64,000 bases of DNA from Agriotes lineatus. Lineage: Eukaryota; Arthropoda; Insecta; Coleoptera; Elateridae. Shown piece after piece: positions 1-9,137 of this stretch. The stretch lies in assembly GCA_940337035.1 (NCBI GenBank), contig CALNHX010002828.1, positions 62,001 to 126,000 on the forward strand. Direction: 5' to 3'. Positions within the stretch are counted from its first letter, which is position 1. Every line of letters starts with the position of its first letter. Below the pieces are notes generated by a model. The model made no database searches. It saw only the letters and a program-made list of their open reading frames with translations, and was not told the origin of the DNA. The position numbers and the translations under genes were made by a program.

Positions 1-2
1 TG

Positions 3-932
3 CTGGCCGATATCGGCTTGGGGCGTACTAGGCCTTATTCTATGATTGTTTTCCGATAGCCTTCGGTAAAAGACGCAAGCACAGAGGTGCGATTCTGACG
101 TATATACAGTGTGTCCCCGGATAGGTGAAACGAATCTTATGAAAAGTAAAAAATTCTCCATTTAAATTTTCATTTTTTGGGGTTCAGCCCTGCTTGGTTA
201 AAAGCAAATTTCCAACATAATTTCAGTTTTGAGAAATCAAGTATGCCTTGGAAATTTTCAAAAAACCTATTTTTCTGCAAGGTAAAGTACCTACTATGTA
301 GCAAATACGACAAAAATTTATAAAGAAAAGTTGTTTAGAATCAACATCTCAGCCCCTATACCAAATTTCAAAATCCTCCGCCAACTTTGATCTCTCACAA
401 TTCCTTTTTAAGTCTCAAATCAAAGAATTTTACTTTTAACAAAGATTTTTATTGGAAAAACAAATACTTTTAACAAAGTTTTTTATTTCATAATAAAAAA
501 ACACTTTGTTAGAAATAAAATTCTTTGATTTGGGAAAATAAACAAAAAGGAATGTGAGAGATCAAAGTTGGCTGAAGATTTTGAAATTTGGTAGAGGGGC
601 CTAGATGTCGATTCTAAACAACTTTTTTTAATAACTTTTTATCGTATTTGCCACATAAAAGGCACTTTACTTTAGAGAAAAATAGGATCTTTAAGCATTT
701 CCGAAGCGTACTTGATTTTTCAAAACTGAAATGATGTTAAAAATTCGCCTTTAACCAAGCAGGGCTAAACCCCAAAAAATGAAAATTTAAATAAAGAATT
801 TTTTACCTTTTACACGGGTCGTTTCGCCTATCCGGGGACACACTGTATATTCGTGGGCGCGTTTTTTACCGAAAGCTATCGGAAAACAATCATAGAATAA
901 GGCCTAGTACGCCCCAAGCCGATATCGGCCAG
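3..932. repeat. Foldback element, outer arms of a nested hairpin
   Basis: The first and last ~85-100 bases are inverted copies: the left begins CTGGCCGATATCGGCTTGGG and the right ends with its complement, followed through the shared words CCTTATTCTATGATTG and TTTTCCGATAGC. Between the arms lies a second, separately bounded hairpin element (107-845). The whole unit could fold into one long hairpin. The left edge is close to the window edge, so the true end could lie one or two bases outside. No coding capacity seen. Confidence 0.8.
107..845. mobile_element. Tc1/mariner-like palindromic MITE (TA target site)
   Basis: Ends are CAGTGTGTCCCCGGATAGG on the left and its near-perfect complement on the right, each flanked by TA (105-106 and 846-847), the target duplication of the Tc1/mariner superfamily. 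The two halves remain complementary almost to the centre (about position 470), so this is a full hairpin rather than a transposon with short inverted repeats. No transposase is encoded. Family assignment rests only on TA plus the CAGTG-type terminus. Confidence 0.65.
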
Positions 933-1050
933 GAATTGGCTGAAATACAACATTTTTTGTTTCGCTCCATACAAAAAAAAAAGAAAATGCATTTTTCATA
1001 TATATAAAAACTAATATTAGCGGAAAATGACAAGTTACAATTACCGAAAC

Positions 1051-2748
1051 GGTAATCTTGTATTGTACGACGCCACCGATGAACTACTGTTCCTAGAGTC
1101 AGTAATCTTGGTGGGAGGGACCGCTACCAAGTCAAATACCTTACACTGTTGTCAGAACTTTCTTTACTTCTACAGCAATTTGGGGCCTAATTCGTTTTAG
1201 TTTGCATGTCGAATAGAGGTGTTCTAGCTCCAACTGTTTTGTGAATAAAGGTAACATTTTGACACTAAACCATATTCGTGATTCTTGCAGGTGTCGTTAG
1301 GATCAAACTAGTGATGTAAAAAAACGCGTTTTTTTTAAATCGAATAAAAAACCCTTAAAAAAAACTACAAAAAACGGTTTTTTTTGTTTTTTATTTATTT
1401 TTGTAACTGGCGGCACGTTTTGGTAGGTATGGTTGGCAGCAGGTAAGCAAACGACAAAATTTAAACTTATTTTGATTTTACATGCCCTTTAAAGTTCAAG
1501 AAAACTAGCACAGACTAGACAAATGTTTAATAAACAAAAGTAACATTTTATACCTACTGCCTACTCGTATTACGTATTACTCACAGAACAGCAAAGCGTA
1601 TGCATGCGTCTATGCGAGCACCCCTGCCCCACCCTCACTGTTGGAAGTTGTTTTAAGCTGGACCTAGCTCTGATACTGTCGAGCTGATCGACGAATCAAG
1701 TTATGTTAAATATTAGCGATTCATCAGAGTCATAAGACAGTGACATGGGCGACGTAAACTGCATGGATACTGACTCTGAATCAGTTGAGGAGTCGGCCAT
1801 GTCTGTTAGCGAGTAATTTCTGCATTATTATAATTTCTACATCCACTTTGGCTATGAAATGTAATACATTATTTTTCTTTAGAAATATTTGTTTTTTTTT
1901 GTTATTATAAATTCTATAATGCACTTTACCTATGAAATGTATTATTTTTATTTAGAAATATCTGTTTTTTGTTTTTCCAAAGAATATTACTTGTTGTTAT
2001 TCACTACACTTTAATTCTGAAAAAAAACCTATTTAAAAAAAAAACCAGACTGCTCGGTTTTTTTTGCAAAAAAAAACAGGTTTTTTTTAAAAAAAACGAA
2101 CGTTTTTTTTTATGGTTGCATCACTAGATCAAACTAAAATGGGTAATCTTGTATGGTACGACGCCACCGATGAACTACTGTTCCTAGAATCAGTAATCTT
2201 GCAGGGGGGCGCGAACAGCTGATCGTTTAGATCAAAAGTACCTTAAAACGTTGCCCGATCTTTATTGTCTGGCTCAACAGCGTTTGGCGCCAAATTATTT
2301 TTAGTTTGCTTTTAATCGTGAATGTGGTATGTAACAAGGAAAAATCCTTCCTGACGGTGACAATTCGATGTGTAACCATCGCAAATAGAGGCTCGTTAAA
2401 CAAACGACATATCTACCTGACAGCCTTCCACCGAAGGAAATTATGTATTAATCCCCGCTTCGCCAACCGTTCAATACATTTTAGTTTGATCCTAACCACA
2501 ACACCTGCAAGAATCACGAATATGGTTTAGTGTCAAAATGTTACCTTCATTCACAAAACAGTTGGAGCTAGAACACCTCTATTCGACATGCAAACTAAAA
2601 CGAATTAGGCCTCAAATTGCTGTAGAAGTAAACAAACAAAGGTCTGGCAACAGTGTAAGGTATTTGACTTGTTAGCGGTCCCTCCCTCCAAGATAACTGA
2701 CTCTACGAACAGTAGTTTATCGGTGGCGTCGTACAATACAAGATTACC
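1051..2748. repeat. Foldback element 1 (arms A and A')
   Basis: Arm A (1051-1308) starts GGTAATCTTGTATTGTACGA. Arm A' (about 2484-2748) is its inverted copy and ends at TACAATACAAGATTACC. The arms share an outer ~60-bp module and a unique inner part with the words GTTCTAGCTCCAACTG and AACATTTTGACACTAAACC. Arm A is separated from the rest by a hAT-like insertion (1309-2126). The left arm of a second foldback (B, 2142-2483) lies between A and A'. The short ORF at 2306-2530 runs through these arms and is not a gene. Confidence 0.8.
1309..2126. mobile_element. Non-autonomous hAT-like element with 8-bp TSD
   Basis: The element starts TAGTGATG and ends CATCACTA, with an exact 8-bp duplication GATCAAAC at 1301-1308 and 2127-2134. 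An 8-bp TSD with TAGTGATG-type ends is typical of hAT transposons. The subterminal regions are crowded with A/T runs bounded by CG, such as AAAAAACGG and its complement. Inside, at about 1741-1816, is a short open stretch rich in Ser, Asp and Glu codons ending in TAA; it could be the tail of a lost ORF, but it is too short to assign. The insertion splits foldback 1, so it is younger than that element. Confidence 0.85.
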
Positions 2749-3095
2749 CTAAAATGTATTGAACGGTTGGCGAAGCGGGGGTTAATACATAATTTCCTTC
2801 TGTGTGAAGGCTGTCAGGTAGATATGTCGTTTGTTTAACGAGCCTCTATTTGCGATGGTTACACATCGAACAGTCACCGTCAGGAAGGATTTTTTCCTTG
2901 TTACCAACCACGTTCACGATTAAAAGCAAACTAAAAATAATTTGGCGCCAAACGCTGTTGAAGCCAAACAATAAAGGTCTGGCAACGTTTTAAGGTACTT
3001 TTGATCTAAACGATCAGCTGTTCGCGCCTCCCTGCAAGATTACTGATTCTAGGAACAGTAGTTCATCGGTGGCGTCGTACAATACAAGATTACCC
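2142..3095. repeat. Foldback element 2 (arms B and B'), interleaved with element 1
   Basis: Arm B (2142-2483) and arm B' (2749-3095) are inverted copies. They share the outer module GGTAATCTTGTA...TAATCTTGCAGG with element 1 but have a different inner sequence (words GATCGTTTAGATCAAAAGTA and AATTTGGCGCCAAACG). Because A' (2484-2748) lies between B and B', the order is A-B-A'-B', not nested. Both arms end internally at the same 8-bp word, CATTTTAG or its complement. Confidence 0.8.
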
Positions 3096-3388
3096 AAGTT
3101 TCATTATAATCAAGTTCTGTCGATTGGTATATTCAAAAATGCAATTTAAAAAAAAATCGTAAGTCCCCCTTAATGCAGTTACGCCCATTGTGCGCTGGAG
3201 GAATTCAAAGCGTAAACCAGACGTAAACAAACCTCCACCATGCCGCCAACTGATCGGGCGTGGACCATTTGCACCGTGAGTGGCAGACTACGGTACTACT
3301 AAAGAGCCGCAAATATCAACGCAGGTTTTGGCGAGCGGTCAGCATATGGATCAGTCTCCTTCCCTCTTACTCCATGCTTGATACATAC
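3096..3388. other. Spacer without recognised features
   Basis: About 290 bases between the second foldback and the gypsy 3' LTR. I see no coding frame, no repeat shared with other parts of the window and no regulatory motif that can be supported. Confidence 0.5.
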
Positions 3389-3622
3389 TGTTGTGTTTAA
3401 TCGGTGATTATTAACAACATCAATTATTAGGTTCGAGTACTTTTAATACAACACAAGATACAAAGTGAATAAGGCTGATAAGTAGCTTATCTATGTAACA
3501 AATGACAACGTATGCGCGCACGTACAACATATTACACGAGCGAGTACGAACTGCCGCTTCCTCACACGTTTCCGCCTAACCTAACACTCACGTTCTGTCA
3601 CTAGCTCCCTCTAGACACAACA
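3389..3622 (-). repeat. 3' LTR of the gypsy element
   Basis: 234 bp, starting TGTTGTGTTTAATCGG and ending TAGACACAACA on the plus strand. It differs from the other LTR at only a handful of positions (for example TGTTGTG against TGTTTTG at the start). Confidence 0.9.
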
Positions 3623-3634
3623 CCCCTCCCTCCT
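3623..3634 (-). other. Polypurine tract of the gypsy element
   Basis: Read on the minus strand this is AGGAGGGAGGGG, directly abutting the 3' LTR. This is the standard position and composition of the plus-strand primer in LTR retroelements. Confidence 0.85.
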
Positions 3635-4817
3635 AGTTTGCAAAATCAGCGAGGAACCTTGGAGGGACCCTTGTTCTCTGTGGACGAGGAGTCCTTAGTG
3701 TTGATGTTGATGCCGCTGCACCCATCGTGTCTGGATCTTGTTCCATTCCCACTGTGTCAGATATCTCGGCTGTTGGTTCTTTCCCGCTTGAACTGCTGTC
3801 CGCTATTGTAATACTTTCTGGCTCATCTCGGACTACCTCAGTGATCTTAGTAGATCTACAGCGAAGCTGATTAGTGTGTTTATGCAATCTTTTGCCTTCA
3901 GGTGTTGCTATTCTGTATGAAACAGGACCTGCAGTTGTTTCGATGGTTCCGGGTATCCATTTTGGACCACTTGCTGAATAATTTCTGGCAAATACTGTTT
4001 CATCCTTAGTGAATTTGCGAAGCGGTTTCTCTTCTATTCCTTTCTCTTGTTTGGCAACCATTTCTTGCACCACATCTGGATGCAACCGATCAAGGGCGGT
4101 TGACAGCTTCCGTCCCATAAACAATTCTGCCGGACTTTGACCAGTGGTTACATGAGGCGTTATGTGCTGTTGTAGTAAGAATCGTGTTAATTTAGTGTTC
4201 CAATCTCATTCCCCCAACTTCCTTAATCCTTCCTTTGTCGATCTCACCATTCGCTCGGCTTGACCATTAGCCGCCGGGTTATATGGACCAATTGTTGCAT
4301 GTCGAATCCCATTCCGTTTTACAAATGTTTGAAATTCCTGTGAGGTGAACGCTGTTCCATTATCGCTTACGATGACATCGGGAATGCCATCTGTAGCAAA
4401 TAGTTCTCGAAGAACCTTAATTGCTGCTTCTGCTGAAGTTGTTAATACGAGACGTACTTCTAACCATTTGGAAAATGCATCTACTATTATTATGAAATAC
4501 TGGCCTTGCATGGGACCTGCGAAGTCTATATGGATCCTCGACCATGGTCTTCGTGCCTATTCCCACGGCTGAACTGGAGCTCTTGATGGCATCGCCTGAA
4601 TTTCTTGACATTGTTTGCAATTTGCCACCCTTTCTTCTACTTGTGCATCCATATCTGGCCACCAGACGTAAGACCTGGCCAATGCTTTCATCCGAACTAT
4701 CCCCGGATGTCCTGAGTGCAGAACTTCTAGTACTTCAGGTCTTTCTTTTAGAGGAATTACTACTCTATTGCCTAGTAGTAGACAGTTTTGGTATGCTGAA
4801 AATTAATTTCGTCTTCC
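3633..4817 (-). pseudogene. pol: Gypsy integrase domain, broken by stops
   Basis: The frame that continues from RNase H carries an integrase: an upstream zinc-binding part with the HH-CC type words LHSGHPG and ANCKQC, then the catalytic core (4206-4511) with D11 in VDAFSKWLEV, D50 in VSDNGTAFTS and E86 in NGQAERMV of that open segment. The last two are 35 residues apart, the DD35E spacing. The C-terminal part (3633-4124) has the usual FMGRKL and KHTNQLR words. In-frame stops lie near 4818, 4806, 4570 and 4206. All pieces share one frame, so the decay is by substitution. Confidence 0.88.
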
Positions 4818-5510
4818 CTAAAAGACTTTTAGTTCCGGAGGGATGTCTTGGATCCTGTTTGGCCATCCCTTTTGGGTCCAGTGTAAGACGCGTGACAATA
4901 CCGGGTCCTTTCCTGTACCTACTGCAACATCCTTTGCCGTGATAACTGGTTCTGGTATGGCTTCCAGCATTAGGACCTCGTGTGCTGGCGGAACCACCAA
5001 TTCTTCTTCTACAAGTGGCAACCTACTCAGGTAGTCAGCATGTGCAATTTGTTTCCCTGGAATGTGCAGCAATCTGTAATCATATACACTTAAAATAAGT
5101 CTCCACCTTAGCATGCGAGGTGATAAAACGTCTGGCGTTAGCTTATTTTCACACAGGATCCCCAACAACGGCTTATGGTCAGTCCTGATCTCAATGGTTG
5201 GACCAAAAATGTAGTCATGAAATTTCTTAACTCCTACAATGATGGCGAGTGCTTCTTTGTCCAGCTGCGCAAAATTCCTTTCCGTTGACGTTAGTGTCCT
5301 GCTGTGGAATGCTATTGGAACTTCTTTCCCATTTTCCATCGTTTGGCTTAGGATGGCCCCAACTCCATATGGACTAGCATCACAGATAAGTGATAACGAT
5401 CTTGCTTCATCGTAGTGGGCTAATAGTAATTCTGTTGACGAATCCTTTAACTCCTGGAAAGCTTGCTCTTCTGTCTTCGTCCACTTCCAAATTTCATTTT
5501 TGTGTAACAA
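4818..5510 (-). pseudogene. pol: Gypsy RNase H and connection domain
   Basis: 230 residues. The Ty3/gypsy RNase H begins after WKWTKTEEQAFQELK. It has the catalytic-region words LICDASPYGVGAIL, FAQLDKEALAIIVGVKKF and IRTDHKPLLGI, followed by the DYLSRLP motif. It continues the reverse transcriptase frame; the TAG at 5511-5513 that separates them stands where relatives have a sense codon, so it is a nonsense mutation, not a domain boundary. Confidence 0.9.
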
Positions 5511-6350
5511 CTAGTGCAAGGGCTCTGCTACTGTAGCTTTGTTCTTTAAGAACGCATGGTAGAAGTTTAGCAAACCCAACAAAGCTTGAAGTTCTTGGTT
5601 ATTTTGTAGCCTCGGTGCTTGTTTAATTGCTCGTACTTTTTCTTCCATAGGCTGTATTCCTTCTGCCGTTATTTTGTATCCCAAGAATATGATTTCGCTT
5701 GTATGCAGGATACACTTTTCGCGTTTGAGGCGAAGACCATCTTCTTGGAAGCGTCGCAGTACTTCCCTCAGTCGAGTTGCAAGCTCTTGATCCGATCCTC
5801 CAACTATTAGGATGTCGTCGAAATACGGTAACACACCTGGAATGCCTGCTAGACGTGTGTTTACAAATCTCTGGAAAATTTGAGGTGCTACGGAAATTCC
5901 AAATTGTAATCTTTTGACTTTGAATGCGCCTTTATGGGTAATAATCGTTTGTGCTTCTGCACTGGCTTCATCAACTTCCAGCTGCTGGTATGCTTGCTTT
6001 CGGTCAAGTTTCGCAAACACTTTACCTCCTGACAATGTTGCAAACAATTGTTGTATTGCCGGTACTGGATAAACATCCCTTCTCACTGCTTTGTTGACTG
6101 TAGCCCGATAATCTCCACATATTCGGACTTCGCTGGAGCTTTTGAGTACTGGCACGATTGGCGTGGCCCACCGTGGGTGATTTATTGGTTCTAGCACACC
6201 CTGGTCACATAGTTTACTTAATTCCGTTTCAATTAGTGGTTTTATTGCAAACGGTACTTTTCGCGTTTTAAATGCTACCGGGTTAATCAAAGGATGCAAA
6301 TCTAAGGAGATTGGAGGCCCCTTAAATTTCCCGAGTTCTTCTGAGAACAC
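5511..6350 (-). pseudogene. pol: Gypsy reverse transcriptase domain
   Basis: 279 residues. Typical Ty3/gypsy fingers and palm: WATPIVPVLK (61-70), the first catalytic Asp at 116 in FAKLDRKQAY, QFGISVAPQIFQ (149-160) and the YFDD box at 176-179. The catalytic residues are intact, but the ORF is cut by a TAG at its end and is out of frame with protease, through a disturbed stretch at about 6410-6490 that includes the LGRNW-type motif after protease. Confidence 0.92.
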
Positions 6351-6474
6351 TTCTGCATATTCTGCAGCGATTGCATTAAAGTTTATTGTAGTTACCTCGT
6401 TTATTCCCGCAATCTTTATGTTGTGTTAAACCAGTTTCTTCCGAGTAAACTAGCATTATCAGCATTTGTTACGA

Positions 6475-7515
6475 TTAATGGTAATTGTGCAAAGTTCCTA
6501 GTTCCACTAGCACATCACACGTTGCTATTGTCTTTATTTGTTTCTGCTGATAGTCCCGTAAAATCACACTATTTTCGCGCAATTTTGGTTTGTCAGCACT
6601 AAATAAACGCCCGAAAGTGTTCTGTCCTATAACTGAATATGCGGCCCCTGAATCGACCTCCATCACACACCTCGTTTTATTTAGTAAAACCGGTACTTTT
6701 ACTTTTGTGGCCGGATCCCCAAATTCATCGATTCTGTAGATAGGTTCGTAATGTTCGTTATTTACACTATTTACGTTCTGTGCACTAACACTATTTGTTG
6801 TTGTTTTCTTTGCATTTGAATTTCCGGAATTGTTTCCTTTCTTCTCGTCCCTTTTCTTTGAAAGACAGGCTCTTTCAATGTGTCCAATTTTATCACAATA
6901 ATTGCATTTCGTTTCCTTAAAGAAACAATCATCAGGTGAATGTTTTTTCGTGCAACGAAAACAGGTTATGTTGACGTTTTGTGACCTACTTTTCTTAATG
7001 TTGGCACTGCTCGTCGGTAAGACAGTTTCCAGCAGATCAGAAACATTTTTGGCGGCAGCTTCATGCGCGAGCGCCAACTCTTGCGCTTTCTTGAAAGTGA
7101 GTTCTGGTTCACCCAATAGTCGGCGCTGCAAGGCTTCTTCCCGGACCCCGCAAACGACTCGATCACGTAACATGTCTTCCAAGGTTGTTCCGAAACCACA
7201 TTCCTCGGCAAGATGACGTAATTCACCGATATACGCGGATATGCCTTCCCCTTGAAGCTGAGCTCTTCTATGAAATTTAAATCTGCATACCACTACCGAT
7301 GTTCTAGGCGAAAAATGATCGGTTAATAATGTCAATATTTTGTCCAATGTCTGTTTGTTGACCGCTGCCGGTGCTGATAACGATTTAACGATTTCGAATG
7401 TAGTCGGACCACAAACGCTTAAAAACACTGCCCGTTTCTGAACAGGATCAGTGGTTACGGCACGTGAACTAATTTTTCTATTGGTCATTAATGAGTGTCG
7501 TACGATTTTCAACAT
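6475..7515 (-). CDS. gag: Gypsy gag (capsid, nucleocapsid) with protease
   Basis: 346 residues. Capsid-like region (about 25-160), two zinc knuckles of CX2CX3-4HX4C type at C185-C197 and C204-C217, a Ser/Asn/Lys linker, then an aspartic protease whose active site is DSGA at 288-291. The ORF leaves the expected frame about 60 residues after the DSGA. The N-terminus looks shortened: the region upstream is not gag but a LINE endonuclease fragment whose TAA overlaps the ATG used here (TAATG). Confidence 0.85.
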   Translation of the reverse strand: MLKIVRHSLMTNRKISSRAVTTDPVQKRAVFLSVCGPTTFEIVKSLSAPAAVNKQTLDKILTLLTDHFSPRTSVVVCRFKFHRRAQLQGEGISAYIGELRHLAEECGFGTTLEDMLRDRVVCGVREEALQRRLLGEPELTFKKAQELALAHEAAAKNVSDLLETVLPTSSANIKKSRSQNVNITCFRCTKKHSPDDCFFKETKCNYCDKIGHIERACLSKKRDEKKGNNSGNSNAKKTTTNSVSAQNVNSVNNEHYEPIYRIDEFGDPATKVKVPVLLNKTRCVMEVDSGAAYSVIGQNTFGRLFSADKPKLRENSVILRDYQQKQIKTIATCDVLVELGTLHNYH

Positions 7516-7925
7516 TATTTATTAAGACATGCAACAAAATTAAAAAAATGGGAGTACTGGTCGACTGGTGCATCTGGAGGAAAATATACATTTAAAAGCA
7601 ACAACAGCTTTTTGTTTACCTTTAAACTAATACAAATAGCTTCGTATTTTACATCCTGAACTGCAATGCAACTTAAAATTTTAAATCTTTTTCTTACCGC
7701 GATTAGTACACCGCCGCCCCTATTCTTTTTTGTAATATTTACGTTCCGATCACATCTATGTATGCTGTAAATGGAATTATCTAAGATTTCAGTATCCAAA
7801 AATCCGCTTGTAAGCCATGTTTCTGTTAGACACAAAACATCGTAATCGTCATTCCATGATGCTTCATACAATTGGGAAAGTTTGCCTCTAAGTCCTCTGC
7901 AATTTTGGTAGTAAACACATACCAT
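7515..7925 (-). CDS. LINE endonuclease (ORF2 N-terminus) fragment inside the gypsy element
   Basis: 136 residues matching the start of a non-LTR retrotransposon ORF2 of Jockey/CR1 type: VYYQNCRGLRGK (5-16), LCLTETWLTS and RGGGVLIAVRKRF are the conserved words of the apurinic-like endonuclease domain. It stops halfway through the domain. It lies between the primer binding site and gag, in the same orientation as both. LINE insertions normally keep the 3' end, so an isolated ORF2 start here points to recombination or template switching rather than simple nested insertion. The open frame is intact. Confidence 0.75.
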   Translation of the reverse strand: MVCVYYQNCRGLRGKLSQLYEASWNDDYDVLCLTETWLTSGFLDTEILDNSIYSIHRCDRNVNITKKNRGGGVLIAVRKRFKILSCIAVQDVKYEAICISLKVNKKLLLLLNVYFPPDAPVDQYSHFFNFVACLNK

Positions 7926-8011
7926 GTTTTAATAACCTAAAACACAAAGAGTGAATAGTGTATTGTATTTAGCGTTGGCATTTTTACATCGTGTCGCACT
8001 TTTTCACTGCC

Positions 8012-8022
8012 GGACTGCGCCA
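8012..8022 (-). other. Gypsy primer binding site, tRNA-Ser type
   Basis: On the minus strand, two bases after the 5' LTR, the sequence reads TGGCGCAGTCC. The first ten bases complement a serine tRNA 3' end (...GACTGCGCCA), the primer used by 17.6/297-type gypsy elements of Drosophila. Confidence 0.7.
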
Positions 8023-8024
8023 AA

Positions 8025-8258
8025 TGTTTTGTTTAATCGGTGATTATTAACAACATCAATTATTAGGTTCGAGTACTTTTAATACAACACAAGATACAAA
8101 GTGAATAAGGCTGATAAGTAGCTTATCTATCTAACAAATGACAACGTATGCGCGCACGTAAAACATATTACAGGAGCGAGTGCGAACTGCCGCTTCCTCA
8201 CACGTTTCCGCCTAACCTAAGACTCACGTTCTTTCACTAGCTCCCTCTAGACACAACA
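8025..8258 (-). repeat. 5' LTR of the gypsy element
   Basis: 234 bp copy of the LTR at 3389-3622, starting TGTTTTGTTTAATCGG and ending TAGACACAACA. It should hold the element's promoter, but I see no convincing TATA box. Confidence 0.9.
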
Positions 8259-8708
8259 CATAGCTACTCATGGTAGCAAATGAACTACCATCGGTCACCG
8301 AGAAGTAAATTACATCTTGATCTTGAACTATTCTCTAAAAAAATACAAAACAATTAATAAATAGTATATTACAGTATGAGTGAAGAAACTAAAAGTTTCA
8401 ATCTCGCGTGTGTCGATATTAGGACACACAAGTGAGTGATTTAGTTTCCCACGAGTGCTGTATAGTGTTTTGTTCAATCCTGCTATTAAAAATTCAATCA
8501 AATAAATTTTAATTTTTATAATTGGAAAAAAAAATTAGGAGTCAGTTTTCGTTGTTATGGTTCTCATCAAACAAACAATGAATTGTCAACATATTATAAT
8601 TTTTTATCTTACAGTAGCGCCTATTACCATACGTTATACAACTGTTTTCAGTGGCTAAAATGAAGTTTTATTCACAAGTGAGTTTTCATTATTTATACTA
8701 CTGCATTG

Positions 8709-8846
8709 TTGGTAGCACTGTCAAGCTATGTCAAATTCGTAATTTTCAGGTTAAGTTTTGCGTGAGTCTGTGTCAAATAACAAATAAAACCTAACCTGCC
8801 AACCTCGAATTTGATATAGACTGACATTACACTTCAGTACTGCCAA
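8709..8846. repeat. Hairpin MITE, family copy 1
   Basis: Diverged copy of the ~127-bp hairpin core seen at 11424-11551 and 42171-42297. The left side carries GCTATGTCAAATTCG and the right CGAATTTGATATAGACTG, with CAGGTTA and TAACCTG near the centre. It ends TTGG...CCAA like the others. No long extra arms flank this copy. Confidence 0.7.
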
Positions 8847-8882
8847 TACACTTCAGTACTGCCAATACACTTCAGTACTGTC
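8829..8882. repeat. Short tandem repeat, 19-bp unit, about three copies
   Basis: The unit ACACTTCAGTACTGCCAAT is repeated nearly three times, overlapping the right end of the hairpin MITE. The unit contains the MITE's terminal word, so it probably arose by local amplification of that end. The remaining DNA from 8259 to 9137 shows no coding signal. Confidence 0.85.
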
Positions 8883-9137
8883 AAACGTATATCACAAATC
8901 ATAGGCGACTAATTATAAATTTATTTCGCGACATATTCTGACTGCGCAAACTATTTAGGCACAAGAATTGCTACTGTAAGATCAAACGTCGTATATCACA
9001 CGTGAGCGAAATGCCATTATAAGCTCGTGAGAAACTGTATTGCTCGTGCTGGGGCACTCGCGATTCAAAATTCTCACTCGCAAATAATGATGCATTTCTC
9101 TCACTTATAATATAATGTACTATTATCGCAAAAGTGT

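Larger units (their letters stand above)
3389..8258 (-). mobile_element. Ty3/gypsy LTR retrotransposon, near full length, decayed
   Basis: A complete element on the minus strand: 5' LTR 8025-8258, primer binding site 8012-8022, gag and protease 6475-7515, reverse transcriptase 5511-6350, RNase H 4818-5510, integrase 3633-4817, polypurine tract 3623-3634, 3' LTR 3389-3622. Both LTRs are 234 bp and nearly identical, with TGTT...AACA ends. Flanks are CATAC on one side and CATAG on the other, an imperfect 5-bp duplication. Pol sits in one frame interrupted by several stop codons, and gag/protease is shifted against it, so the copy is inactive. Near-identical LTRs beside many pol stops suggest that a defective copy was mobilised or that the LTRs were gene-converted. 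Confidence 0.92.

Noticed and set aside
2306..2530. ORF of 74 codons
   Set aside because: Lies across foldback arms B and A' and is mirrored by inverted DNA; no domain, low coding character.
4345..4942. Plus-strand ORFs opposite gypsy pol
   Set aside because: Shadows of the antisense pol frame, which has clear integrase and RNase H motifs.
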